Shown here: positions 31,555 through 41,011 of the stretch, in pieces
How the letters are laid out: every line of letters begins with the position of its first letter
Numbering within the stretch: the first letter of the stretch is position 1
Assembly (NCBI RefSeq): GCF_900660705.1
Contig: NZ_LR215043.1
Coordinates: 785,457-849,456 of the forward strand
DNA from: Mycoplasmopsis columbinasalis
GTDB taxonomy: Bacteria > Bacillota_I > Bacilli_A > Mycoplasmatales > Metamycoplasmataceae
Length of the DNA stretch: 64,000 bases
Reading direction: 5' to 3'
Position numbers and translations under genes: made by a program
The notes under the pieces: generated by a model
Told to the model about the DNA's origin: nothing
What the model saw: the letters and a program-made list of their open reading frames with translations, nothing else
The model's database searches: none

Positions 31555-31585
31555 TAAAATAGTGGTGAATAGTGGAGGATTGTGG
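31555..31585 (+). promoter_or_regulatory. mraZ promoter with MraZ operator boxes
   Basis: Three copies of T(A/T)GTGG start at 31560, 31570 and 31580, exactly 10 bp apart. The -10-like TAAAAT at 31555-31560 touches the first box and the third touches the GTG start codon. MraZ binds direct repeats with 10-bp spacing in its own promoter in several bacteria, including mycoplasmas, so this is the expected autoregulatory site. The 346 bp before it (31238-31584) hold only a terminator and no credible gene. Confidence 0.8.
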
Positions 31586-32025
31586 TGTACGGACAATACG
31601 AAAGAACTATTGATGCAAAAAATAGAATAATCTTACCAGCCAAAATCAGAGATATTTTGGGTTCTACTTTTTTCATAACTTTAGGACTTGAAAACGTAAT
31701 TGAACTGCGTAATGTGGAACAATTTCATGTTTTTGCTTCTAAGTTAAATGCTCAAAGTAATTTCGATATGAACGCTAGAATGCTCAAAAGAATGTGATTA
31801 GGTAGCACACAGGAAATCGAACTTGATACACAAGGTAGGTTTGTGTTGCCAAAACAATTCATTGAAGCTTCTGCTATTCAAAAAAATCTTGTGTTCGTAG
31901 GAGTAGGAGATATTGTGGAATTGTGAGCTAAGGAAACTTTTGATAATTACCAAACAAACCTTAGTCTCGAGCAAATACGCACTGCAGCTGAAACTCTAGC
32001 TGCTAAAGAAGGTAAAAATGAATAA
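31585..32025 (+). CDS. mraZ: transcriptional regulator MraZ, 146 aa
   Basis: GTG 31585 is preferred over GTG 31582 because it gives the family N-terminus M-Y-G-Q-Y and has GGAGG six bases upstream. Two AbrB-like halves are visible: YERTIDAKNRIILPAK and IELDTQGRFVLPKQF, each with the D..GR/NR..LP signature. The frame passes TGA at 31795 and 31924 and ends at TAA 32023-32025, overlapping rsmH by 8 bp. MraZ is a ring-shaped DNA-binding protein that regulates the cell-division cluster; in mycoplasmas it has been described as an activator of its own operon. The operator boxes lie just upstream. Confidence 0.95.
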
Positions 32026-32920
32026 CAAACATTATTCTGTTTTACTCAATGAATGTATTCAGGCCCTAAATCTCTCTGCAAACGGAGTTTATGTTGACGC
32101 AACATTAGGTCTCGGTGGGCATGCGGCTGCAATTTTAAAGTTAATTCCAGAGGGAAAACTATTTGGTTTTGATAAAGACGAATTTGCGATAGAAGAAAGT
32201 CGCAAACGTTTAAGTGAAATAGGAAGTAACTTTGAATTAATTCATAGTGATTTTTGTTGGTTGAAAACAAAATTAGCAACATTTAAAATTGAAAGTGTCG
32301 ATGGCATCGTGGCTGATTTAGGTGTTTCTTCACCGCAACTTGATTTAGGCGAACGCGGGTTTTCATATAGTAAAGACGCGCGCCTTGACATGCGAATGGA
32401 TACAAGTCAAACTTTAGACGCACATTTCGTTGTAAACAACTACACTGAAGATGAACTAGCAAATGTCTTGCACAACTATGGCGAAGTTAAATTTGCTCGT
32501 AGTCTAGCTCGTAGGATCGTTACTTCCCGACCAATAAATACGACGTTAGAATTAGCAAACATTGTACGCAGTGCATTACCAGCGGCAGTTGTAAGCAAAA
32601 AAAATCCTAACAAAGCTGTTTTTCAAGCTATTAGAATTGAAGTAAATGATGAGTTAAACTCTTTGCGTTCATTTCTAGAACAAGGAGTGAGTTTGTTAAA
32701 AGTCGGGGCTTCCTTAGCCATTATTTCTTTTCATTCCTTAGAAGATGTGATGATTAAACAATTTTTTGGTAACTTAACAAAACCAAAACATCATCCGAAA
32801 CTTCCGATCCAAGAAGACCCTAACTTTAAAGTTAAGGTGATTCGAGTTTCCGCAGCGGAACTCGCCGAAAACAATCGTTCGCGTAGTGCGAAGTTACGTG
32901 TACTGACAAGATTAAAATAG
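32018..32920 (+). CDS. rsmH: 16S rRNA (cytosine-1402-N4)-methyltransferase, 300 aa
   Basis: ATG 32018 overlaps mraZ by 8 bp, with AAAGAAGG seven bases upstream inside mraZ. The SAM-binding loop DATLGLGGHA is at residues 28-37. Family motifs follow: DGIVADLGVSSPQLD, GERGFSY.DA.LDMRMD and the C-terminal SFHSLED and RSRSAKLRVL. The enzyme methylates the base of C1402 in 16S rRNA in the ribosomal P site; RsmI, encoded elsewhere in this window, methylates the ribose of the same nucleotide. The length is typical (about 300 aa). There is no in-frame TGA. It is the second gene of the mraZ operon. Confidence 0.97.
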   Translation: MNNKHYSVLLNECIQALNLSANGVYVDATLGLGGHAAAILKLIPEGKLFGFDKDEFAIEESRKRLSEIGSNFELIHSDFCWLKTKLATFKIESVDGIVADLGVSSPQLDLGERGFSYSKDARLDMRMDTSQTLDAHFVVNNYTEDELANVLHNYGEVKFARSLARRIVTSRPINTTLELANIVRSALPAAVVSKKNPNKAVFQAIRIEVNDELNSLRSFLEQGVSLLKVGASLAIISFHSLEDVMIKQFFGNLTKPKHHPKLPIQEDPNFKVKVIRVSAAELAENNRSRSAKLRVLTRLK

Positions 32921-32927
32921 GACTATT

Positions 32928-34097
32928 ATGGCTAAAAAATATTATCTTAGTTTTCATTTAACAACAAATGAGATTCTAATTGAAGTAGTAGCTTTCTGCT
33001 CTACTAATAGTTTTTTAGTTTATAAACAAAAAAGTTCTTACCAAAATCTTGAAGCACTCACAAACATTCTTTTAAGTTTTAAAACACTGTGCAAAAGCAA
33101 ATTAAGATTTGAGAAAAAGAAAAACGAACTAATTACAAGTTTAATTATTGATGAGTCTTTCAATGACCAACTGACTTTTAAACTTCAGCAAGCAGAAATT
33201 TTCGTTAAAAGTAACTTGGTGGAGTTCTTTCAGAAATCTGAATTAGACGCATTAATGGCTAAACAAGATTTAGATCTTAAAATTTTTAGCAAACTTAATC
33301 AACAAAACATCTATTTTCAAACCACAACTAATTTAGGTGAACAAAAAATTTATCAACATTTTCCACAAGGTAAAATTGCTTCAACTGTGAAACAACTTGC
33401 GCTATCAACGTATGTTAATAAAGATCACAAATTAGCCTATTTTATAGATTTGTTTGAAGAATATGGTTTTAATTTAAACTATATTTTTGCAAACAATCAA
33501 ACTTTACTTTTTAATCATAATAGTAACGAAGTTACTAAGAAAATTTTGATTAAATTAGAAGCAAATTCTTTGATTTTTAGTTTGGTCATTAATAATGCGG
33601 TTTTAGATACTAAGATTATTACATTTAGTATTGCTGACATTATTTCTAAAGTGCAACAAGCCACTAATTTAGATGTGCAGATTTGTGAATTATTACTTAA
33701 AAGTACACTTGAGAATTACGATACACTAGTTACTTTAGATAAAACTAGTTTGTCGAAAAATCAAAAGTTGTGTTTGCAAATTATTGAACACTTAATAAGC
33801 AAAACCAACGATGTGATCAAAAAATTTATGTTAAAAAATAAAATTGGTTGAAACCACATTTACATTGCTGGTCACAACCAAAAATTACTTGCTGTAGCGC
33901 TCGGTAAGTGAGCAAAACATTTTGAAGTAATTAAAGGTTTCGAGAGCGAAGTATCCTTGCAAACACAAGGTATAATGCATTATTTAGAACACTTCAAAAT
34001 TGAAGACAATAGTCAAAATAATACCATTAGTAACTTTCCGCTTCCTCGCAAAACATTTTTTAACAAATTAAAAACCATATTCTCTTTTAAAAAATAG
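32928..34097 (+). CDS. divergent FtsA-like protein, 389 aa
   Basis: ATG 32928 is seven bases after rsmH; the frame passes TGA codons at 33849 and 33909 and ends at TAG 34095-34097. In Hominis-group mycoplasmas the gene after rsmH is a poorly conserved FtsA-like protein and is followed by ftsZ. Length and place fit FtsA, an actin-fold protein that links FtsZ to the membrane. The opening YYLSFHLTTNEILIEVVAF could be the first actin-like strands, and IYIAGHNQKLLAVALG resembles the late GG/A nucleotide-binding strand; the basic aromatic C-terminus could be an amphipathic membrane anchor. The identification rests mainly on synteny. No ftsZ follows: a terminator and an unrelated peptidase come next. 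Confidence 0.55.
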
Positions 34098-34147
34098 AAC
34101 AAGCCTTTCCTTTCCAATTTATTGTTCTTATTATTAATATTGATTTT

Positions 34148-34174
34148 AAAAGCACCTTGGCCAGGTGTTTTTTT
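34148..34174 (+). terminator. terminator of the mraZ operon
   Basis: AGCACCT/AGGTGTTT hairpin with loop TGGCC and a T7 run, about 50 bases after the FtsA-like stop codon. Confidence 0.75.
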
Positions 34175-34304
34175 GTTTTTAAGTCTATAACACAGGTTTA
34201 AAACAAAAATTATCCTGTTAATATTGTTTACCAATTTATCTATTTAAGTCTTAAGATATAATTAATTACATCTATAAACTTATCAAAAAACGAGGAGATA
34301 AGAA

Positions 34305-35384
34305 ATGTCAAAATATGCGAAATTAGCTGCCAGAATGAAAGAATATATGGCACTTGAAGCTATTAGTCGTTATGAAGAACCAGTTGTTGAAGCACTTAAA
34401 AAGAATACTGCTTCAAAAAACTTTGAATATTCACGTGATGGTCTTGGTTCATTGATTATAAAAACTAAAACCAAACCAAATGCACCAAAAATTATGATTG
34501 CTGCTCATATGGATGAAGTTGGTTACTTGGTACGTTCAATTGAAGACAATGGTCAAATGCTTGTTTCAGTTGTAGGTGGTGTGTGAACTTCAGCAGTAAT
34601 TGGCACAAGAGCTAAGGTTGTTTCAAACCGTACTGGTAAAAGTGCCTACGGGGTATTTGGTCACACTTCAATTCACATTATGAAACGTGAAGACATTATG
34701 AAATCACCAACCAATAAGGAACTTTTCGTTGACTTTGGTTTTAAATCAAAAGCTGAAGCAGAGGAATTTGGAATTGAAATTGGTGACCCAATTTATATGC
34801 ATGGTGAGAGTCTTGACTTACCAAATGATTTAATTAGTGGTAAAGCTGTTGACAACCGTGCTGGGGTGACTGTCATTGACTTTTTAGCCAACAACATTAA
34901 AGATTTAGATTTACCAAATACAACTTATATTGTTGGAACAGCGCAAGAAGAAGTAGGTACTCGTGGCGCTAAAACTTCTGTTGGTTTAATTAATCCTGAC
35001 GTGGCCTTTGCCATTGACACCGGCGCAGCACACGATACTACTAATTGTCCAAAAGGTACACCAAAATTAGGTGCAGGTGTTTCACTTTTAATTCAAGATG
35101 GTGGCATTCTCACAGACCCTAAACTTGTTAAAATGTTACATCAGTTAGCACAAAAACACAACATTCCAGTTTATAACTATATCGCCGAAGGTGGTGGCAC
35201 TGACGGTTGTCAATTACAATATGGTTTAGGTGGAGTGCCAACTATCACCTTATCAATTCCACAACGTTACTTACACTCACCAATCGGTGTAGCTTCACTA
35301 GTAGATATTCAAGCCACACTTGACTTGATTACTGAATTTGTGAAAGTATTTGACAACAAGATGTTGCAAGAACTCAAAGGTTAA
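34305..35384 (+). CDS. M42-family metallo-aminopeptidase, 359 aa
   Basis: ATG 34305 has GAGGAGAT seven bases upstream; the frame passes one TGA (34584) and ends at TAA 35382-35384. The metal-binding signatures of M42/M28-type peptidases are all visible: AAHMDEVG (His68, Asp70), SGKAVDNRAG, AQEEVGTRG (catalytic Glu and metal Glu), AFAIDTG and RYLHSP. M42 enzymes are large cytosolic tetrahedral peptidases that remove N-terminal residues (glutamyl or lysyl aminopeptidases) from short peptides; some members were earlier annotated as endoglucanases. In a mycoplasma, which imports peptides, it helps supply amino acids. The length and motif order are normal. It is monocistronic between two terminators. 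Confidence 0.93.
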
Positions 35385-35396
35385 CAACTAAACAAA

Positions 35397-35422
35397 AAAC
35401 TAGGTACAGACCTAGTTTTTTT
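35397..35422. terminator. bidirectional terminator between the peptidase and rsmI
   Basis: AAACTAGGT/ACCTAGTTT stem with loop ACAG. A-rich and T-rich flanks serve both strands. The TAG stop codon of rsmI lies in the right arm. Confidence 0.85.
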
Positions 35423-36146
35423 GTGTTTGATTTTTAGAAAATTGTTCGTACTTATTAACTTTGGTACGTTTTGGTACATTTAATTTAACTACTAACGTAA
35501 ATTCGCCTTTGATTGTTTCACGCTGTGCCAACTCAAGCAAAATATTTTTAGCAGCACCGCAAAAGTGTGTTTCAAATACTTTAGTTAGTTCTTTAGCTAA
35601 AAATACTTCTGCTTCAGCACCTCAAACCTGGTCTAGTTCGCTCAAAAATTTCATTAATTTGTGCGGTGCGACATAGAAAATGTGAGCATGCTGCGTGTCT
35701 AGTGCTTGAATTTGTTTCAGTCGTGCTTCACTTTTTTCTTTGGGAAAGCCTCAAAAAGTAAAAGTAGCGGCAAAACCGCTTAAAGCTAAAGCAGTTACAC
35801 AGGCACTCACGCCAGGAATAATTTCAACTGGAACGTTTTGTTCGCGTGCTTGCTTAATTAATTCGAAACCAGGGTCGCTAATAAGTGGCATACCAGCATC
35901 ACTAACCAAAGCAACTGATAAATTTTGGTTTAACACGAGATTAAGAATTCCCTGAGCTGAATTCTTTTCATTATCTTTGTGGTAGGCGATTAATTTTTTC
36001 TTGAGTTCAAATTGTTGTAACAACTTTTGTGTTTGGCGTGTATCTTCACAAGCAATCACATCAACTCTGCGTAAAGTGTCGAGGGCACGTAAAGTGATAT
36101 CTTGTAAATTGCCAATAGGAGTGCCAACAAGGTAAATTTTACTCAT
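35412..36146 (-). CDS. rsmI: 16S rRNA (cytidine-1402-2'-O)-methyltransferase, 244 aa
   Basis: The - strand ATG 36144-36146 has GGAG six bases upstream; the frame passes two TGA codons and ends at TAG 35412-35414 inside the terminator. The N-terminus YLVGTPIGNLQDITLRAL, then ACEDTRQT, the VSDAGMPLISDPG loop and IPGVSA are the conserved motifs of the RsmI tetrapyrrole-methylase fold. The enzyme methylates the 2'-OH of C1402 in 16S rRNA. It is the last gene of the dnaX operon and overlaps the holB stop by 8 bp. The C-terminus is short (KNQTQKN), so the extra C-terminal domain of the E. coli protein is reduced. Confidence 0.95.
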
Positions 36147-37056
36147 AATACTCCGACAATGCAATTAGCATTTTTTCTACTTGGAGAAAGAAATTATAAT
36201 TTTCATTTTTATTATCTAAAAATTCAGATAACTCTATGTAACAGGCATAAGCATCAAATTTAGTTTTACGAACTGCCAAGGCAAGTGCTTTGAGTTGTTC
36301 GTTTTTGTATTTTTCTAAATTTCATTTTTGTGCGTAAAAAAACTTAAGTGCATACAACAAATTAATAAAAATTTGTTTTGTATCTTTTTTAATGAATTTA
36401 GCTAAATAAGTATAAAGCACTGAAAAATTTTTAAATGAGTCTAAAAATTGTTTTTCCAACTCTCGAATGTGTCACCAGGTTTCATCGGTCACATTTGTAA
36501 GAATGTAAGTTAAAGAAGGAAAGATATGTGCTAAATATTCTGCTTTTTTTTGCTCATAGTTAAGATTTAAAAGTTTTTCCAAAATTTCTTTAGGTGACTC
36601 TTTAGGAACTGAAATTACTAGCGAACGTGATTGAATTGTAATTGGTACGCGGCTGATTTTAGTGGTTGTAAAAATAAAAATAACATTTGGCGAAGGTTCT
36701 TCAATGGTTTTGAGTAAAGCGTTGAGAGCGGCCGAAGAAGCTTGGTCAATACCTTGAATTACATAAAATTTACGTTCGTTAGTTTGAAATGAAGCTAAAG
36801 TTGAATTTTGAAATTCGGTCACTAAATCACTTTTACTTAAAGAGGCATTTTCATTGAATTTATCAAATATTTTGATGTTGGGTGGTAATTGTTCAGTTGC
36901 GAGCGATTCAAGGTTTGAATTGTTTAAACTGTTAATAATAAAAAGAATTGATTTGGTAAAATCAACTTCTTCATATCCTTTGAGTAAATAACAGTGACTA
37001 ATGTGGTTGGTTTGAAGTGAATTATGAATAATTTTTTCTAATTTTAAATTGTTCAT
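36139..37056 (-). CDS. holB: DNA polymerase III, delta' subunit, 305 aa
   Basis: The - strand ATG 37054-37056 opens MNNLKLEKII; the frame passes two TGA codons to TAA 36139-36141, overlapping rsmI. The central part YVIQGIDQASSAALNALLKTIEEPSPNVIFIFTT is split here by position but carries the clamp-loader signature (ALLKTIEEP, FIFTTT, QSRS). The N-terminal P-loop is degenerate (LLKGYEEVDFTKS lacks GKT), as expected for delta', which does not hydrolyse ATP. Delta' completes the clamp-loader ring that places the sliding clamp on DNA with DnaX. Neighbours tmk and dnaX in the same operon support the assignment. It starts one base after the tmk stop codon. Confidence 0.9.
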
Positions 37057-37057
37057 T

Positions 37058-37726
37058 TTACTTAAGAGTGTAACCTAATTCCTTGAGTTTTTGTTGAAAA
37101 GCTGGCAAATTATGCAATTTTTTCCATACGTTAACAAACACATCATCAGCTGATAAAGTAGCATCAATTTTAATAAAATGAGCAGGATTTTCATCAATTA
37201 AAGTTTGATAACCTTTGTACACAAGTTTGTGAAAGTTGGTGAGTTCTTCATCCAAGCGATTGGCTTCGCTTTTTAGTTTGCGCACATTTAACCTGCTTAA
37301 TGCTTGTTCAGGTGAAATATCAAAGAAAAACACTACATCAGGTACAATGTTACCAATTGCTAAATTAGTTAAGGAGCGCACAAAATCTAATCCTAACTGA
37401 CGACCAAAGCCTTGGTAAGCATAAAAACTATCAACATAGCGATCACAAAATACAATTTGTTTCTTTTGAAGTGCTGGCAAAATAACTTGATCTAAATGAA
37501 TTCGACGTGATGCGGTGTAGAGCAAAGCTTCTGCGGTGGGCGAAAGACGACTTTTCTTGCTGAGAATAATGTCTCTAATTTTTTCTGCTTCGACAACTTT
37601 ATTGCCGCCAGGTTCACGGGTTGTAACAAATTCGAGTGTGGGATACTCTTCAGTTAATTGCTGGTTTAAACGATCTAAGATGGTTGTTTTGCCGCTGCCA
37701 TCAAGGCCTTCAAAAGAAATAAACAT
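37058..37726 (-). CDS. tmk: thymidylate kinase, 222 aa
   Basis: The - strand ATG 37724-37726 has AAGGAG five bases upstream. The P-loop FEGLDGSGKTT spans residues 5-15; the DR(Y) motif lies in FCDRYVDSFYAYQG, and TREPGG at residues 36-41 binds the nucleotide. The enzyme phosphorylates dTMP to dTDP. The LID region (RKLKSEANRLDEE) contains basic residues as in the family. There is no in-frame TGA; the stop is TAA 37058-37060. The length is normal (about 210-220 aa). It sits between recR and holB, an order shared by many Firmicutes and mollicutes. Confidence 0.96.
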   Translation of the reverse strand: MFISFEGLDGSGKTTILDRLNQQLTEEYPTLEFVTTREPGGNKVVEAEKIRDIILSKKSRLSPTAEALLYTASRRIHLDQVILPALQKKQIVFCDRYVDSFYAYQGFGRQLGLDFVRSLTNLAIGNIVPDVVFFFDISPEQALSRLNVRKLKSEANRLDEELTNFHKLVYKGYQTLIDENPAHFIKIDATLSADDVFVNVWKKLHNLPAFQQKLKELGYTLK

Positions 37727-37734
37727 GAGACTCC

Positions 37735-38328
37735 TTATTTTGTACGATTTTCGATTGCTTGCTTTATGGTAAAAGTGTCTAAGTAATCAAGATTAGAATT
37801 AACTGGCATGCCGATAGCTGCACGTGAAACTTTGAAATTTGCTTCACTAAGTAGTTCCATCAGACGATAAGTTGTAATCTCTCCATCAATTGTAGGACTT
37901 AGCACGATAATGACATCTTGGATTTCCTTAAAAAGAAGAAAATTTATTAAATGTTGAGTTTCTTTTTCAGATTCCTTAATTGGTTTAGTTTTATTTGTGA
38001 ATAATGTTGGTAACACATAAAAATAACCATCAAAAAAATCCATTTGTTTGAGTTTTTGTACAGCTGCGATACTTTCAGTGACAATAATTTTGGGGTTGTG
38101 CACTTGGTCGCAGTTCAAACAACTTTCATTGTGACGTAAAAAGTTACATTTAGGACAAAAGTCAACGCTTGCTTTTACTTCTTTTAAGCTAGTAACCAAC
38201 TCCTCAATTTCACTTTTGGCGGTTTTCAAAAGGTGAGTAATGATTTTTTCTGCTTGTTTTTTAGTAATGCCTGGTAAGGCTGTAAGCTTAGTTTGTAACT
38301 TCGTTAGAATGCTGAGTTCCGCCGTCAT
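37735..38328 (-). CDS. recR: recombination protein RecR, 197 aa
   Basis: The - strand frame starts at ATG 38326-38328 and ends at TAA 37735-37737. A helix-hairpin-helix region (LPGITKKQAEKII) is near residues 18-30, and a four-Cys zinc finger (Cys58, Cys61, Cys70, Cys73) follows. The Toprim domain carries VTES near its start and later VIIVLSPTIDGEITTYRL. RecR works with RecO to load RecA at gaps during recombinational repair. The usual Toprim acidic motif reads SPTIDGE. The gene lies six bases after ybaB and seven before tmk, so it is translated within the dnaX operon. Confidence 0.94.
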   Translation of the reverse strand: MTAELSILTKLQTKLTALPGITKKQAEKIITHLLKTAKSEIEELVTSLKEVKASVDFCPKCNFLRHNESCLNCDQVHNPKIIVTESIAAVQKLKQMDFFDGYFYVLPTLFTNKTKPIKESEKETQHLINFLLFKEIQDVIIVLSPTIDGEITTYRLMELLSEANFKVSRAAIGMPVNSNLDYLDTFTIKQAIENRTK

Positions 38329-38334
38329 ACTTGA

Positions 38335-38616
38335 TTAGAAACCGGGAATGTTAGGTAATAATTTATCTTCTTCGTCAGAAATGTTTTCGAATAATTCGTT
38401 AAGGGTGAGAATTAAAAGATCTTCAAGTGTTTCAGGATCTTCGGGATCAAATAACACTGAGTCTTTAATTTTGAGTGCCAGGATTTTTCTAGCACCATTT
38501 GCTTTAATTTCGATGCCGTGTTTTTCAAGTGAAAATTCTTGTTTTTCAAAAGTCTCTTGTTTAGCCATTGTTTCTTGTTGTAATTTTTTTGCTTTTCTTA
38601 ATTGTTGTGCATCCAT
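38335..38616 (-). CDS. ybaB: YbaB/EbfC-family nucleoid-associated protein, 93 aa
   Basis: The - strand ATG 38614-38616 has AAGGAG six bases upstream. The N-terminal helix (AQQLRKAKKLQQETMAKQE) and the central strand segment (GIEIKANGARKILALKI) fit the YbaB fold, a small dimeric DNA-binding protein. It lies between dnaX and recR, the classical place for this gene in Gram-positive bacteria. The last residues are LLPNIPGF, comparable to the G-x-P-G-F ending common in the family. The function is probably DNA compaction or a minor role in replication and repair. Confidence 0.9.
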   Translation of the reverse strand: MDAQQLRKAKKLQQETMAKQETFEKQEFSLEKHGIEIKANGARKILALKIKDSVLFDPEDPETLEDLLILTLNELFENISDEEDKLLPNIPGF

Positions 38617-38631
38617 ATTTTGCTCCTTTAA

Positions 38632-40914
38632 CTATGACATTAAATCTTCAAATAATGCTTGTGTTGCTTTTTTACGTTTCGATTCGAATGTTACTTCAGG
38701 ATAGGGCTGAACGTCAAGTGGTGTGTCAGTTTTTTTATGTTCTAAGTAACGTTGTTTTGCTTGTTCAATTTCATTTTTTAATGCTGAACTTGCAACCAAA
38801 ATGTGTTTGTAAGAACCTAAATTTGTTTTTAAAAATTCTTGCACAGGTTCTTCATAAGCGTTGACTTTTAAAAATTCTAAGTAAGCTGGGTTGGTTAGTG
38901 AGTCACCATAAAACAATAAATGTTTGTCACCACCCGAAATAAGTTTTAAGTTACTAAGAACTTCAAGTAAATCACTATAAGCCTTTTGGTTAAACTGTGA
39001 TGCTAGTAAAACTTTTATTTGCAAGCTAATTTCTTTAGTATTTTTTGAGTTGCCAAAAGCTCGATCGAAGTCAGCTGCCGTTAAGTAATCAGTAAAACTG
39101 GTGTTGTAATAATTTTGCAAAGATGGTAACAATTTGTTGTTAGTTGTGATTGACTGTGTTTTATTAATTACAGGTTCACTGACAAAATTGTCGCGCAAAT
39201 CAAATTCAGTGGTACGTACAATAGTGTCTTCTTGGTTAAATTCGTTATCGTTAGAAAGTAATTCATTTTGTAGAAAACTTCTATCTTCTTTGATAGCGTT
39301 CGTTTCCAACACGAATTCTTGTGATTTTTGCAAAATGTCATCAACAGTCATACTGAGATTTTTTGATGCTTCTAATTCTTTAGATATATCTATATCATAG
39401 GTTTTTTCATTAATTTTGTCAAATGGAGAAGCATAATTAGTGACAGGTTTTTCTTCTGATTTAAGTTCTGGTTTAGTTGTTAAAACTTTACTCAAGAATA
39501 AATCTAAATCAGATGCGATCTCACTTTCTTTTTTAGGTTTGTTTGAATTATTATGTTGTTCTTTATCATTGAAAACTTTTGGTTTTTGAGAGGGTCTAGT
39601 TTCCATATCAAACGGAGTGGCAGTAAATTTTGGTGTTTCAGGTTCACTCATTGGATTAGTATCAAATTTTTCATTAGCAAATGTTTGTTTTGGTTCACTT
39701 TTCACACTTGGCGCAATCACAGGAACTGAAGCCCTTTCAACTTTTGGTGTTGGATTAGGTAAGTGCTCAACAGTTTTTGATTCAGTTTGTTGAGTAAATA
39801 GTTTATTTACCATTGTTGCGTTTAAATTAGTATTTTTTCTTACCTCAACTGTACCTTGACCAACCATTTTGATTAAACAAATTTCAATTAACTGAAAAGG
39901 ATTTTCTGTGTTGCGAAGATCTTTGCTAAGTTTGAAAACTAAGTCAAGTGCTTGTAAAACGTACAAACTATCTCATTGAATTTGCGACAGAATTTCTTCT
40001 GTTAAATATTCAATTAACTCTATATTATAAGTTTTTTGGTAAACCAAGTAATCTTCAAGCACTCCAAATAAACTTTCAACAAATTGTTCTGGATCAATGC
40101 CATCAGTTTTAAGGGAATTAAATAATTCAAGTGCACTTTTAACATCGCCAGTATGTAAAGCTGAAATTATTGTCACTAAATTTTCAACTGCAACTATGCC
40201 AAAGGAGAAAATAATATCATTCAATTTCACCACACCATTGCCATAAGCGATTGCTTGTTCACTAATGGAAAGCGCATCGCGCATTGCGCCCTGAGCTAAA
40301 CGTGCAATGTAAGCAATTGCGCCTGGTTCGTATTTGACATTTTCAGCTTGAAAAACTTTTTCAATTTGTGCCATTAAAACTTTATTAGAGATTTTTTTAA
40401 AGTTATGTCTTTGCAATCTTGACAAAATCGTAAGTGGAATTTTTTGTGGATTAGTGGTTGCTAAAATAAAAATCACGTGTGCAGGTGGTTCTTCGAGCGT
40501 TTTAAGCAACGCATTGAACGCACCTTTAGAGAGCATATGTACTTCATCAATAATATAAATTTTGTAACGACTATTTGACGGTAAATGTTCGATTTTTTCT
40601 TGTAATCTGCGGATGTCATCAACTCCATTATTCGAAGCAGCATCCATTTCGATAATATCGAGACTATTTTCTAAACTTTTTAAACAAGAACCACATGCTA
40701 CCGTGACATCATCACTATGTGAACAATTAATTACACTGGCAAAAATTTTGGCTACAGAAGTTTTTCCAACACCACGCGGGCCACTAAAAAGATAAGCGTG
40801 TGAAATTGTGTTAGAAATGATGGCGTTTTTAAGGGTTTGCACAATGTGATCTTGGCCCATTACTTCACTAAAACTAGTGGGACGATATTTACGGTAAAGT
40901 GCTTTGTAAGACAT
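38632..40914 (-). CDS. dnaX: DNA polymerase III, gamma/tau subunit, 760 aa
   Basis: The - strand ATG 40912-40914 has AAAGGAG five bases upstream; the frame passes a TGA at 39973-39975 and ends at TAG 38632-38634. The AAA+ core has the P-loop GPRGVGKTS (from residue 45), a zinc site with Cys64, Cys74 and Cys77, Walker B IIDEVHML (Asp123/Glu124), sensor ILATTNP and arginine-finger region LSRLQRH. A long, low-complexity acidic linker (about residues 360-600) joins it to a C-terminal domain, as in tau. DnaX is the motor of the clamp loader and links polymerase and helicase. It is the first gene of the six-gene replication/repair operon. Confidence 0.96.
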
Positions 40915-40955
40915 ATAGCTCCTTTAAAATGTATAGATATTTTACATAGTTTTTT

Positions 40956-40961
40956 TATAAT
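40956..40961 (+). promoter_or_regulatory. -10 box of gpmI in the dnaX/gpmI divergent region
   Basis: TATAAT at 40956-40961, about 50 bases before the gpmI start; no clear -35. The dnaX promoter must lie in the same 97-bp region on the other strand. Confidence 0.55.
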
Positions 40962-41011
40962 TAAGCTTAAATGGTCGACAAAATTTAAATTACCAAACGG
41001 AAAGGAATCAA

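Noticed and set aside
31365..31562. 65-aa basic/aromatic frame upstream of mraZ
   Set aside because: It begins at a non-ATG codon without a ribosome site and ends in the mraZ promoter; the composition is that of AT-rich spacer.
37536..40795. Several + strand frames of 60-118 aa antisense to tmk, ybaB and dnaX
   Set aside because: They are shadows of well-supported - strand genes and have no ribosome sites or recognisable domains.
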